This document shows positions 43,416-54,134 of a stretch of 64,000 bases of DNA, in pieces. Within the stretch, counting starts at the first letter, position 1; each line of letters starts with the position of its first letter. The stretch spans positions 124,001-188,000 of the forward strand of contig NZ_JALPKR020000002.1 in the NCBI RefSeq assembly GCF_023195515.1, given 5' to 3'. The notes beneath the pieces were generated by a model, which worked only from the letters and a program-made list of their open reading frames with translations, was not told the origin of the DNA and did no database searches. Made by a program: the position numbers and the translations under genes. The stretch is from Variovorax sp. S12S4. GTDB lineage: Bacteria > Pseudomonadota > Gammaproteobacteria > Burkholderiales > Burkholderiaceae_C.

Positions 43416-44810
43416 ATGGCCATGCCCAAGACGCTGAAGCTGATCCTGCTGTCGATACGCGACCTGATCGCCTCTGCCGGTCCTGTCGTGTTCCTTGTGA
43501 TCGGCGTGCTGATTGCCGCCTACTGGTGGCTGCAGCCGCAGCCGCCCAAGCACGTGACGCTGGCCACCGGCCCCACCGGCAGCGCGTACGCGCAGTTCGG
43601 CAAACGCTATGCCGAGGTGCTCAAGAGCAGCGGCATCGAGGTGGAGCTCAAGGCCACCACGGGATCGACCGAGAACCTGCAGCTGCTGCGAACCGGCGGC
43701 GCCGACGTGGGCTTTGTGCGCGGCGGCAGCGCCGACCCGGTGGCCGACGAGGAAGCCGGGCTCACATCCCTCGGCAGCCTGTTCTTCGAACCGATATGGC
43801 TCTTCTATCGCGCCGACACCGCGCAGAAGATCGACCGCAAGACAGCCACGCTGACCTCGCTCACGCAGCTGCGCGGCTTGCGCGTGAACGTCGACATGCC
43901 CGGCAGCGGCCTGCCGGAGATCATGGACAGGCTCTTCAAGGCCAACCACCTGGAGGCCGACGCGCTGCAGCTGTCGAACCTCGAGCAGGCGGCCGCGGCC
44001 GAAGCGCTGCAGGCCGGCCTGCTCGACGTTATCGTGCTGGCTTCGGCGCCGCAGTCGCCGCAGGTGCAGCGCCTGCTGCGCGCACCCGACATCAAGCTGA
44101 TGGACTTCGGCCAGGCCGACGCCTACTCGCGGCGCTTTCCCTTTCTTTCAGCGGTGACGCTGCCGCGCGGCGTGGTCGACCTGTCGAAAGACCTTCCGCC
44201 CTCGGATGTCACGCTGCTCGCGGCCACCACGTCGATGCTTTCGCGCGACGAAACGCACTCGGCGCTGCGGCAGCTTTTTGCGCAGGCCGCCCAGGGCTTG
44301 CACAGCGATGCGGGCTGGTTCAACCGCGCGCGCGACTTTCCGAACACCCGCACCAGCGAACTGCCGGTGAGCCCCGAGGGCGACCGCGCCATCAACGGCA
44401 CGCCGCCGTTCTGGCAGCGCTACCTGCCGTTCTGGGCCAGCAACCTGATCGAGCGCATGTGGCTGGTGCTTGGCGGCCTCTTGGTGCTGATGCTTCCGCT
44501 GAGCCGCGTGGTGCCGCCGCTCTATCAGTTCCGCGTGCGGCGGCGCGTGTTCCGCTGGTATGCGCGGCTGCGCGACATCGAAGCCAAGATCGATGCGCAG
44601 CAAGGCGGGCGCGAGGAATTGCTGAGCGAGCTCGAAGAGCTCGACCGCGTGGTGAACAAGGTGGCCGTGCCGCTTTCCTACGCCGACGAACTCTATGCGC
44701 TGCGCAACAATATCCACACGGTGCAGCGGCGCGTGCAGTTGCGCTGGCCGCAGCCGGGCGACTTCGCGCCCCGGACACCGCCGCCAAAGGAATCCATAGA
44801 AAGCGCTTGA
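43416..44810 (+). CDS. TAXI-type receptor anchored by two membrane helices
   Basis: Protein of 464 residues. A first membrane helix (VVFLVIGVLIAAYWWLQ, about 22-40) leads to a TAXI substrate-binding domain (HVTLATGPTGSAYAQFGKRY, ADVGFVRGGSADPV, LRVNVDMPGSGLPEIMDRL). A second helix (WLVLGGLLVLMLPLSRVV, about 350-370) is followed by a cytoplasmic tail of about 95 residues with a predicted coiled coil (LLSELEELDRVVNKVAVPLS). Ordinary TAXI receptors are free periplasmic proteins about 320 long. No TRAP permease is present. It follows the P1 peptidase by 7 bases. A sensor-like role is possible. Confidence 0.82.
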   Translation: MAMPKTLKLILLSIRDLIASAGPVVFLVIGVLIAAYWWLQPQPPKHVTLATGPTGSAYAQFGKRYAEVLKSSGIEVELKATTGSTENLQLLRTGGADVGFVRGGSADPVADEEAGLTSLGSLFFEPIWLFYRADTAQKIDRKTATLTSLTQLRGLRVNVDMPGSGLPEIMDRLFKANHLEADALQLSNLEQAAAAEALQAGLLDVIVLASAPQSPQVQRLLRAPDIKLMDFGQADAYSRRFPFLSAVTLPRGVVDLSKDLPPSDVTLLAATTSMLSRDETHSALRQLFAQAAQGLHSDAGWFNRARDFPNTRTSELPVSPEGDRAINGTPPFWQRYLPFWASNLIERMWLVLGGLLVLMLPLSRVVPPLYQFRVRRRVFRWYARLRDIEAKIDAQQGGREELLSELEELDRVVNKVAVPLSYADELYALRNNIHTVQRRVQLRWPQPGDFAPRTPPPKESIESA

Positions 44811-44837
44811 CTTGGAGCGCGCTCCAGGTTGCGACCC
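44807..44837 (+). promoter_or_regulatory. MerR-box-like palindrome after the TAXI gene
   Basis: TTGACT (44807-44812) followed at once by the palindrome TGGAGCGCGCTCCA (44813-44826). This is the arrangement of a MerR-controlled -35 and operator, but the -10 position 19 bases on (44832-44837) reads CGACCC, a poor match, and no plus-strand gene follows. It may be a relic or a hairpin at the transcript end. Confidence 0.35.
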
Positions 44838-44884
44838 GCGTCGCGGGCACAGCTTGATCTGTCTGAAAAGCGCCGGCCGCGCCG

Positions 44885-46167
44885 TCAGCGCTGAAGGCGC
44901 AGCAGCTTGCCGTTATCGGTCAGCACATAGAGCCAGCCGTCCGGGCCCTGGCGAACATCGCGCACGCGCTCGCCGCGGTCTGCGAGCAGGCGCTCGCGGC
45001 CGATGACAGTGTCGCCGCTCAGCGTGAGCCGCCAGAGCGCGGTACCGGCCAATGCCCCGACGAACAGGTTGCCCTGCCACTCCGGGATGTTCGTCGCGGT
45101 GTAGAAGGCCATTCCGCTCGGCGCGATCGACGACTTCTGCGTGCCTGGGGTCCAGACCGAGCCGTCGATCTTTTCCCACCAGGTCGCAGGCTGCTCCATG
45201 CCCGCCTTGCTGGTGCCCTCGCCCACCTGGGTGAGGGTGCCGTACTCCTGGCCATAGCTGATCACCGGCCAACCATAGTTGCGGCCGGCCTGTGTGAGGT
45301 TGATCTCGTCGCCGCCCTGCGGTCCGTGCTCGCTGGTCCAGAGCTGATCCGTGCCCGGCCGCATCGCGGCGCCCTGCGGGTTGCGGTGGCCGTAACTCCA
45401 CAGCTCTGGCTGCGCGCCAGCGACGCCGAAGTTCGGATTGCCGGGCGCCGGGGCGCCTCCGTCGTAAGGCGTGCCACCTTGCCGTTGCCGCGCGACAGGT
45501 CTTGCGCGAATCCGCGCTGTGTGTCGATCTGGCGATCGCCCATGGTCACGAACAGATAGCCCAGGCGGTCGAATGCCAGGCGTGAGCCGTAGTGCCCACT
45601 GCTGCCGCTCACCTTGGGAGCCTGCCGGTAGATCACCGCGACGTTGCTCAGCGTGCGATTGGCGGTATCGAGTTGGGCGCGTGCCACGGCCGTGCCGTTG
45701 AGCGCGGCGTTCGCACTGTCGCGCTCGGCGAAGCTCAGATAGATGCGGCCGTTGCTGGCAAAGGCCGGATCGAGCGCCACATCGAGCAGGCCGCCTTGGC
45801 CGTCGGTATCGACCACCGGTACACAACACACTGTGTCGGCCCCACCATTGGCAGGCGTGCCATCGGCGTTGCGTAGCCGCAGTTGACCGCCGCGCTGAGT
45901 GACGAGCATTCGGCCATCCGGCAGAAAAGCCACGCTCCAGGGGTTCGACAAGTCGGTGGCCAGTTCCGTCACGCGGAGCGGGCCGGAAGGCGGTGCAGGC
46001 GCGGCGCCGGAAACGGGTTGGGGCGCCGGTGCCGGGGATGGGGTCGTGACCGCGGCCGGCGGACCCAACGCGGCAAGCGAAAAGTTGCCGCCCCCGCCGC
46101 CCCCTCCGCCGCAACCGGCCAGCCATATCGGTGCGGTGAACCAGAGGATGCGTGTCGACATCGTCAT
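44885..46167 (-). pseudogene. PQQ-type sugar dehydrogenase lipoprotein gene split by a frameshift
   Basis: Two frames give one beta-propeller glucose/sorbosone dehydrogenase-like protein of about 427 residues. The 5' part has a lipoprotein signal (PIWLAGC) and a Gly/Pro/Ala linker, then LATDLSNPWSVAFLPDGRMLVTQRGG up to GNGKVARL; the 3' part, one frame away, carries DGGAPAPGNPNF, WSYGHRNPQG, SEHGPQGGDEINL and ends normally. One base appears missing between 45463 and 45466 (minus strand CTTAC-GACGGA). Without it the protein would lose half of the propeller. Substrate unknown; PQQ supply must come from elsewhere. Confidence 0.85.
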
Positions 46168-46232
46168 GACCGGCCTCTTTCGACAGAATGGACCGCACCA
46201 TGGTGACACCGCGACCGACCGGGCGCAAAGAA

Positions 46233-46252
46233 AAACCGCCCGAAGGCGGTTT
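46233..46252 (-). terminator. Intrinsic terminator of ettA
   Basis: On the minus strand AAACCGCC-TTCG-GGCGGTTT followed by further T (46235-46231 are all T). An eight-pair stem with a UUCG tetraloop and a T tract, 24 bases after the ettA stop: a textbook intrinsic terminator. Confidence 0.9.
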
Positions 46253-46276
46253 CATTTGGTAAGCACCGCGGCAGCG

Positions 46277-47938
<1,662 letters not shown>

Positions 47939-48238
47939 CTGTGGATAGTTACCTTGGGTAGCGGAAATTGGGGGAAAAGTGCGGGCGCCAGAAGAAGCTT
48001 TCGGACGCGGCAAACCATGGATTATCGACTCATGCGACAATAAGCACCGTTGCCGGGTCCAGTTGCCCGCAACACCGGCTCTCTGCCGGGGACGAAGAAA
48101 GACCTTTCCAACCCTTTTGCGAGGGCGGACTTTCCGGCTCCCACCCCTGACCTTCATCTGCCTTGACTGGCTCGGCGTTACCAAAAGACGCCTAGCGGGC
48201 CGATGCCACTGCGCCGTGTATGGCGCTTATTGTTTCCA
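47939..48238. other. 300-base divergent region between ettA and the helicase gene
   Basis: No gene seen. It must hold two promoters but I find no convincing -35/-10 pair. A small hairpin CCGGC-TCTCT-GCCGG lies at 48075-48089. If the helicase promoter lies near the AT-rich 48020-48050 stretch, its mRNA would have a leader of about 200 bases, which would be long and could carry autoregulation, as known for some RNA helicase genes. Confidence 0.5.
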
Positions 48239-50056
48239 ATGAATTTTGATGAACTGAAGCTGGCCCCCGCCATCTTGAAGGCTGTGCACGAGCACGGTTA
48301 CGACACCCCCACCCCCATCCAGGCGCAAGCCATTCCCGCGGTTCTCGAAGGCCACGACCTTCTGGGCGGCGCCCAGACCGGCACCGGCAAGACGGCCGCC
48401 TTTACCCTACCGATGCTGCACAAGCTCAGCATGGGCGCCAGCGCCACCAACAAGTTCGGCGGCATCGGCATTCGTGCCCTGGTGCTCACCCCCACGCGTG
48501 AACTCGCGGCCCAGGTCGAAGAGTCGGTCCGCACCTACGGCAAGTACCTGGAGCTCGACTCCACCGTGATCTTCGGCGGCGTGGGCATGAACCCGCAGAT
48601 CAGCAAGCTCAAGAAGGGCGTCGACATCCTCGTGGCCACCCCCGGCCGCCTGCTCGACCTGCAGCAGCAAGGCATGCTCGACCTGAGCCAGGTGCAGATG
48701 CTGATCCTCGACGAAGCCGACCGCATGCTCGACATGGGCTTCATCCACGATGTGAAGAAAATTCTCGCCCTGGTGCCCCGGGAAAAGCAGAGCCTGCTGT
48801 TCTCGGCCACCTTCAGCGACGAAATCCGCGACTTGGCCGCCACGCTGCTCAAGAACCCGCAAAGCATCCAGGTCACGCCGCGCAACACCACCGTGCAGCG
48901 CATCACCCAGGTGATCCACCCCGTGGGCCGCGGCAAGAAGAAGGCGCTGCTCGCGCACATCATCAACGAGAACAAGTGGAGCCAGGTGCTCGTGTTCACG
49001 CGCACCAAGTTCGGCGCCAACAGCGTGGCCGAGTTCCTGACCAAGAACGGCATCGAGGCGATGGCGCTGCACGGCAACAAGAGCCAGAGCGCACGTACGC
49101 AGGCGCTGGCCGGCTTCAAGAGCGGCGACATCCGCGCGCTGGTGGCCACCGACATCGCGGCCCGCGGCATCGACATCGACGAGCTGCCGCACGTCGTCAA
49201 CTACGAAATCCCGAACGTCAGCGAAGACTACGTGCACCGCATCGGCCGCACCGGCCGCGCCGGTTCGAGCGGCGAGGCCGTGAGCTTTGTCTGCCTGGAC
49301 GAAGAAGGCTTCATGCAGGAAATCGAACGCTTCACCAAGCAGACGATTCCGGTGCAGTTCATCGAAGGCTTCGGCCCTGAAGACGGCGAACGCGCCGAGC
49401 CCATCGCCATGGGCCGCCAGACGATCTGGGGCGGCGCAGGCCGTCCGCCAAGCCGCGATGTGATGCAGGCAGCCGCCAAGGCCGCCCGCACCGAAATGCT
49501 GCAACGCATCCGCGAGAACAAGGCCGGCCAGGGTGGCGGCGAACGCGCCGGCGGTGGTGGTGGCGGCAACGGCGGCGGTCAACGCCGCGGCGGCGGCCAA
49601 GGTGGCGGCGGTCAAGGCCGCAACGCCAATGGCGGCGGCCAAGGCCAAGGCCCGCGCGGCCAGGGCGCTGCCCGCCCGGCACAAGGCCGCGGACCGCAAG
49701 GCCCGGCGCGCGCACCGCACCACGCGCCCCAGCATCATCAACAGCAGAATCACCTGCCGCATGACGAGCGCCAACCGCGCCATCACGGCAACAGCCACAG
49801 CCCGACGCAAGCCAACCAGGTTGCGCACCTGCGCGCCGAAGCGGTCGCGGGTGGCGACGGCCAGCCGGATCCGTTGCGCACGAGCGTCGACCACATGGGT
49901 GGCGGCCGCGGTCGCGGCGGCCGTTCAGGCGGCGGCGGTGGCGGCTACGGCGGCAACCGTTCGGGCGGCGGTGGTCGCTCGGGTGGTGGCGGCTACGGCG
50001 GCGGCGGTGGTGGCAACCGCTCCGGCGGTGGCGGCGGCCGCTCGTTCGGCCGTTGA
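48239..50056 (+). CDS. DEAD-box RNA helicase, RhlE-like
   Basis: ATP-dependent RNA helicase of 605 residues. The two RecA domains show the Q motif ([13 protein letters not shown]), [28 protein letters not shown] (DEAD), SAT in [20 protein letters not shown] and [10 protein letters not shown]. From about residue 420 on is a disordered tail: Gly/Arg-rich RGG-like stretches, a His/Gln block ([12 protein letters not shown]), and Gly-rich end, all suited to RNA binding or condensates. The Met at 48239 starts the helicase domain ([10 protein letters not shown]). Roles in ribosome assembly or cold adaptation are usual. Confidence 0.92.
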   Translation: MNFDELKLAPAILKAVHEHGYDTPTPIQAQAIPAVLEGHDLLGGAQTGTGKTAAFTLPMLHKLSMGASATNKFGGIGIRALVLTPTRELAAQVEESVRTYGKYLELDSTVIFGGVGMNPQISKLKKGVDILVATPGRLLDLQQQGMLDLSQVQMLILDEADRMLDMGFIHDVKKILALVPREKQSLLFSATFSDEIRDLAATLLKNPQSIQVTPRNTTVQRITQVIHPVGRGKKKALLAHIINENKWSQVLVFTRTKFGANSVAEFLTKNGIEAMALHGNKSQSARTQALAGFKSGDIRALVATDIAARGIDIDELPHVVNYEIPNVSEDYVHRIGRTGRAGSSGEAVSFVCLDEEGFMQEIERFTKQTIPVQFIEGFGPEDGERAEPIAMGRQTIWGGAGRPPSRDVMQAAAKAARTEMLQRIRENKAGQGGGERAGGGGGGNGGGQRRGGGQGGGGQGRNANGGGQGQGPRGQGAARPAQGRGPQGPARAPHHAPQHHQQQNHLPHDERQPRHHGNSHSPTQANQVAHLRAEAVAGGDGQPDPLRTSVDHMGGGRGRGGRSGGGGGGYGGNRSGGGGRSGGGGYGGGGGGNRSGGGGGRSFGR

Positions 50057-50095
50057 GCCGAAGCGCGGTTAGAACAGCTACCGCGTAATTGAAAA

Positions 50096-50125
50096 AAAGG
50101 GCACCTCGGTGCCCTTTGTTTTTTT
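50096..50125 (+). terminator. Intrinsic terminator of the helicase gene
   Basis: AAAGGGCAC (50096-50104), loop CTCG, GTGCCCTTT (50109-50117), then GTTTTTTT. Nine-pair stem plus T tract, 40 bases past the stop. The mirror-image A tract at 50092-50098 lets it also serve the convergent lipoprotein gene. Confidence 0.92.
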
Positions 50126-50134
50126 CCGGGTCGC

Positions 50135-50566
50135 TCAGAGCTTTCCGCTGTCGGCCGGGTTGTGCACGATCTGGATCAGCACGTCCGGCGTGTAATTCCT
50201 GGTGCGCGAAATCTCGGCGATTTCTCCGCCCGCCGTGCCGGCGAAGACGAGCACGCCCTGCCCCTTGTAGGCCAGGTAGTGACGCCAGCGGTCGGTGCCG
50301 TTGTAGGTGGGAATCCAGGCTTTGCCCGTGTTCCTGACGGTCTCGGCGTTGGGCTTGCCCGCGATCTTGATGACTTCGGCGTAGCTCATGCTGGGCCGCA
50401 GCTGGGCGAAGGCCGTGCCGGGCACCGGCTGGCCGACGACAGTGCGCTCCTCGTCTTCTTCCGCCGCAACCAGCGCGCGCCGGCTCGGCTCGTACAAAGG
50501 GGCGGACCGGCAGGCGGCAAGTGCGATGCACGCCAGCAAGATGGCGCAGGTCGATCGAATCTTCAT
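50135..50566 (-). CDS. BamE/SmpA-like lipoprotein
   Basis: Predicted lipoprotein of 143 residues: signal MKIRSTCAILLACIALAAC with the lipobox LAAC. The mature domain (QLRPSMSYAEVIKIAGKPNAE ... GTDRWRHYLAYKGQGVLVFAG) has the helix-then-strands pattern of the BamE/SmpA fold. The Met at 50566 has GGGAGGAAA upstream; the longer frame to 50659 is rejected. Function unknown; an outer-membrane-associated role is inferred. Confidence 0.75.
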   Translation of the reverse strand: MKIRSTCAILLACIALAACRSAPLYEPSRRALVAAEEDEERTVVGQPVPGTAFAQLRPSMSYAEVIKIAGKPNAETVRNTGKAWIPTYNGTDRWRHYLAYKGQGVLVFAGTAGGEIAEISRTRNYTPDVLIQIVHNPADSGKL

Positions 50567-50770
50567 GTCTATTTCCTCCCGTTCGGAATTTGATGCAGCG
50601 CTGGATTGTCGTTTTACAAGTGTCGACACGAACGTTGCAAGAACGCAAATTCCGCACATTTCTCGCGCCTTTTGTCAGCTGCGCAACAAAGCGCCATTGA
50701 TCGTGTTTTCTCCCGTTAATACCAAAGGCGTCGCGCCGCGCGGCATGCGGGCCCGACACAATCCGAAGCC

Positions 50771-51784
50771 ATGCAATACATCCCACCCAACTACGCGACG
50801 CTCTTCGTTGCCACGTGCAACCTGCTGAATCTCGCGAACCCGCACCGCGTGTATTACGAGAACCAGGACGCCTACGACGAGCGCGAATACGACCGCAAGA
50901 TCGGCTGGATCGGCGAGCGCTTTCACGCGCTGAATGCCGATGTACTGGCGGTGCAGGAGGTCTGGGACGAGAGCGCGCTGAAGGCTGCCATCGGGCGCAG
51001 CGGCCTGCGTTATGACTTCGTTTCGGTACCGGGCGCCGAGAACACGCCGCCGCACAACGGTGCACAAGGCACGCCGCGGGTCGGCATTGCCACGCGGCTG
51101 CAGGTGGACCATGCGCAGTCCTTCGTCGACTTTCCGGCCGGCTTCGGCGTCGATGTGCCCGGCTTGGGCCCGCACACGCGCTTCGAGCGCCCGCCCTTCC
51201 TGGTCACGCTGCGCATGAAGCATGGGCAGCAGGTGCACGTGCTCACGGCGCACCTCAAATCCAAGCGTCCGAAGTTTTTGCAGGACGCACAAGGCAACCA
51301 CCTCGAGGACCGGGAAGACCGCAAGGTGGGCGCCATGGCTTCGCTGCGCTCGCTCGTCATGCGCGGCGTTGAAGCGGCTGCCCTGCGCTGCATCGTGATC
51401 GACCTGCTGCAGGGCACGGACACGCCGCTGGTGGTGATGGGCGACTTCAACGACGAGCCGCACAGCGTGACCACGCAACTGGTGGCCGCCACTTCCGATG
51501 TGGCCTACGACAAGGCCGCGCGCGATGTGGCGCTGTTCAACGCCTACGAGATGCAGGGCGAATCGGCGCTCAAGAAAGACGTGGCCTATTCGCACATCCA
51601 CCAGGGCTTTCCGGCGGTGCTCGACCAGATCTTCGTGAGCGAGGAGTTCGTTGCGGCCAGCCGGCGCAGCCTTGGCGACGTGCGCCGGGTCGACTATTTC
51701 AACGACCACCTGCACGAAGGGCGCGACCGTTCACGCTCGGACCACGGTTTTGTGCGGGCGCTGCTGAGGCTGCGCACCGATTGA
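50771..51784 (+). CDS. Endonuclease/exonuclease/phosphatase family protein
   Basis: Metal-dependent hydrolase of 337 residues of the EEP (DNase I-like) superfamily. The N-terminal ATCNLLNLANPHR and EYDRKIGWIGERFHALNADVLAVQEVWDE contain the metal-binding Asn and Glu; VMGDFNDEPHS and RSRSDHGFVRA near the end supply the catalytic Asp, Asn, Asp and His. No signal peptide. The substrate (nucleic acid, phosphoester lipid or other) is not determinable. It converges on the broken enolase-family gene. Confidence 0.85.
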   Translation: MQYIPPNYATLFVATCNLLNLANPHRVYYENQDAYDEREYDRKIGWIGERFHALNADVLAVQEVWDESALKAAIGRSGLRYDFVSVPGAENTPPHNGAQGTPRVGIATRLQVDHAQSFVDFPAGFGVDVPGLGPHTRFERPPFLVTLRMKHGQQVHVLTAHLKSKRPKFLQDAQGNHLEDREDRKVGAMASLRSLVMRGVEAAALRCIVIDLLQGTDTPLVVMGDFNDEPHSVTTQLVAATSDVAYDKAARDVALFNAYEMQGESALKKDVAYSHIHQGFPAVLDQIFVSEEFVAASRRSLGDVRRVDYFNDHLHEGRDRSRSDHGFVRALLRLRTD

Positions 51785-51807
51785 GCGTCGGCCGCAACGA
51801 AGCTCGG

Positions 51808-53018
51808 TCAGAGCTTCGAAACCCGCACCATCGCGTCGGCCCGCTTGTGCAGGTCTGGCAGCAGTTCCAGGCCGAGCCCGGGCTTGTCGTTCAGGCTGAT
51901 CATGCCGTTCTCCACCTTCGGCAGCTCGGTAACGAGCTCCTTGTACCAGCCGGTGAAGAAGGCGCGCACGCTCTCCTGGATGAGCGCGTTCGGCGCATGC
52001 AGGCTCAGGTGCGTCGACGCGGCCCAGACCACGGGGCCGGTGCAATCGTGCGGCGCCACCGGCAGTTGCCAGGCATCGGCCATGGCTGCGATCTTGCGCG
52101 CTTCGGTAAGGCCGCCGCACCAGCTCAGGTCGAGCATGGCCACGCCGGCCACTCCGGTCTGCAGGTAGTCCTTGAAGCCCCACTTGTAGCTGAGCGTCTC
52201 GCTCGCGCAGATGAGCGCATCGCAATCCTTCGCGTACTGCTTGAGCAGGTCGAGGCTGTCCATGCGGATCGCGTCTTCGTGCCAGAAGGTGTCGAACTCC
52301 TTCAGCGCACGGGCGATCTTTGAGCCATCGGTAGGCGCCACAGGCTGTGGAACTCGACCATGATGTCCATCTTGCTGCCGACGGCGTTGCGGATCTTTCG
52401 GAATGGCTCCAGTGCGGTGTCGAGATCGGCATTGCTGATGTACTGGCCGTGGCTCTTTTCCGCGGCCGGGTCGAAGGGCCAGATCTTCATGGCCGTGATG
52501 CCTTCGGACAGCAGCGATTCGGCCAGTTCGTCGGCATGATTCAGGAAGCCCTGCAGGTCTTCGTAGGGCCCGTTGTTGTTGGCCAGGCCCCAGTTGGAGC
52601 TGGTCTGGTTGGTGGCGCTGCGGATGTACTGGTAGCCGGCACAGGTGTTGTAGATACGGATCGCATCGCGGCTCTTGCCGCCCAGGGCGGTGTGCACCGG
52701 CATGTTGGCGGCCTTGCCGAACAAGTCCCACAGCGCAATGTCGATGGCCGAGTTGCCGCGCGTTTCCACGCCCGACCCACGCCAGCCCAGGTAGCCGGTG
52801 ATGTCGCGGTTGCGCGCCTCGATCTGCAGCGGATCGGTACCGAGCAGCTTCAGCGCCGCCCATTCATGCAGATAGGCTTCGACCGCCTCGGCGCCCATGA
52901 AGGTTTCGCCAAGGCCGACCAGGCCCTCGTCGGTGTGCAGGCGCACCCACACGATGTTGGGAAACTCGCCCAGGCGGATGGTTTCGACTTCGGTGATCTT
53001 CAATTTTTGAAACTCCAC
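51808..53018 (-). pseudogene. Enolase-superfamily sugar-acid dehydratase gene split by a frameshift
   Basis: Two frames give one mandelate racemase/muconate lactonizing enzyme-type protein of about 403 residues. The 5' part (METFQ-like start MEFQKLKITEVETIRLGEF) runs to IMVEFHSLWRLPMA; the 3' part resumes KIARALKEFDTFWHEDAIRMD one frame away. Metal-binding Glu residues fall in VEFH, FWHEDA and CASETLS, and the catalytic His in VAPHDCTGPV. The break is in the short T run at 52319-52321 (one T missing). Last gene of the TRAP operon; it would dehydrate an imported sugar acid. Start 53018 has an A-rich upstream. Confidence 0.85.
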
Positions 53019-53076
53019 AAGAAAAAGGGCCGCGGCAGCTTGCGCTGCGCGGCCCCGATACCACGTCAGGAATCGA

Positions 53077-54087
53077 TCAGCCGCCGCGCGCCTTCTTCAG
53101 CGCGTCGGTCACCACGCCCACGGCTTCGGCGCCGATGTTGGGCACGTTCTTGTCGTACACGGGCTTCACCTTGTCCAGCATGCGCTTCTGCTCGGCCGGC
53201 GACACGTCGTTCACCGTCATGGTCTTGCGCAGGTTGGCAAGCGCCTTCTCGTTGAGCGCGCGATTGGCTTCGCGCTGGACCTTCTGGCCTTCCTTGGCGG
53301 CTTCGCGCAGCACGGCCTGCTCTTGCGGGTTGAGCTGGTCCCACAGTTTCTTGCTGTAGAGAATGAGGAAAGGCGTGTAGGCATGGCGCGTCACGCTCAG
53401 GTACTTCTGCACTTCACTGAACTTCGAGGTCTCGATGGTCACGAAGGGGTTTTCCTGGCCGTCGATGGTGCGGGTTTCAAGTGCGGTGAACACTTCGCCA
53501 AAGGCCATAGGTACGGCATTGGCGCCCAGCGTCTTGAACGAGTCCAGGAAGATGTTGTTCTGCATCACGCGCAGCTTCACGCCTTCGAAGTCCTCGGGCT
53601 TGGCTACCGGCTTCTTGCTGTTGGTCAGGTTGCGGAAGCCGTTCTCCCAGTAGGCCAGGTTCACCAGGCCCGCGGCTTCGAGCTTCTTGTTGAAGTATTC
53701 ACCGGCTGGGCCGTCGAGCACCGCATCGGCCTCCTTCTCGTTCGCAAACAGGAACGGCAGGTCGAACGCGCCGAGCTCCTTCACAATGCCGACCAGCGGC
53801 GAGCTGGAGGTGCACACCATTTCTTGCGTGCCGGCGCGAAGCGCCTGCGTGGCCGGCAGGTCGCCGCCGGCGGCGCCGCCCCAGAAGGCGACGATCTTCA
53901 TCTTGCCGCCGGTCTTGGCGGCCAGCACCTCTTGCATCTTCTTGACGCCCACGCCCACCGGGTGGTCTTCGTTCACGCCATTGGTGAACTTGATGGTGCG
54001 CTCGGCAAATTGCGCAATGGCACCGGTCGATGCCAGCAGGCCGCCGGCCACGAGGGCGGCGGTCATCAGGGTTCTGCGGAACAACAT
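53077..54087 (-). CDS. TRAP transporter substrate-binding protein DctP
   Basis: Periplasmic receptor of 336 residues for a TRAP importer. Signal peptide FRRTLMTAALVAGGLLAST ... AIAQ; then the DctP fold with FTNGVNEDHPVGVGVKKM, GGAAGGDLPATQALRAGTQE, and the carboxylate-binding Arg in VKLRVMQNNIFLDSF. With the dehydratase, kinase and aldolase genes nearby, the ligand is probably a hexonate or uronate-type sugar acid. It lies 47 bases after dctM. The frame open far upstream is inside dctM and is not part of this gene. Confidence 0.92.
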   Translation of the reverse strand: MLFRRTLMTAALVAGGLLASTGAIAQFAERTIKFTNGVNEDHPVGVGVKKMQEVLAAKTGGKMKIVAFWGGAAGGDLPATQALRAGTQEMVCTSSSPLVGIVKELGAFDLPFLFANEKEADAVLDGPAGEYFNKKLEAAGLVNLAYWENGFRNLTNSKKPVAKPEDFEGVKLRVMQNNIFLDSFKTLGANAVPMAFGEVFTALETRTIDGQENPFVTIETSKFSEVQKYLSVTRHAYTPFLILYSKKLWDQLNPQEQAVLREAAKEGQKVQREANRALNEKALANLRKTMTVNDVSPAEQKRMLDKVKPVYDKNVPNIGAEAVGVVTDALKKARGG

Positions 54088-54134
54088 GGTTTGTCTCCTT
54101 CGATTGAGGTTGAATGAACTGACGAAAAAAGCAA

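Noticed and set aside
48407..49894. Minus-strand open frame of 495 codons opposite the RNA helicase
   Set aside because: His/Ala/Arg-rich antisense shadow of a strongly conserved gene with no ribosome-binding site or recognisable domain.
49540..50050. Repetitive GGC-rich stretch resembling a tandem repeat array
   Set aside because: It encodes the Gly/Arg-rich tail of the helicase in frame; no regular spacer structure, so neither CRISPR nor satellite.
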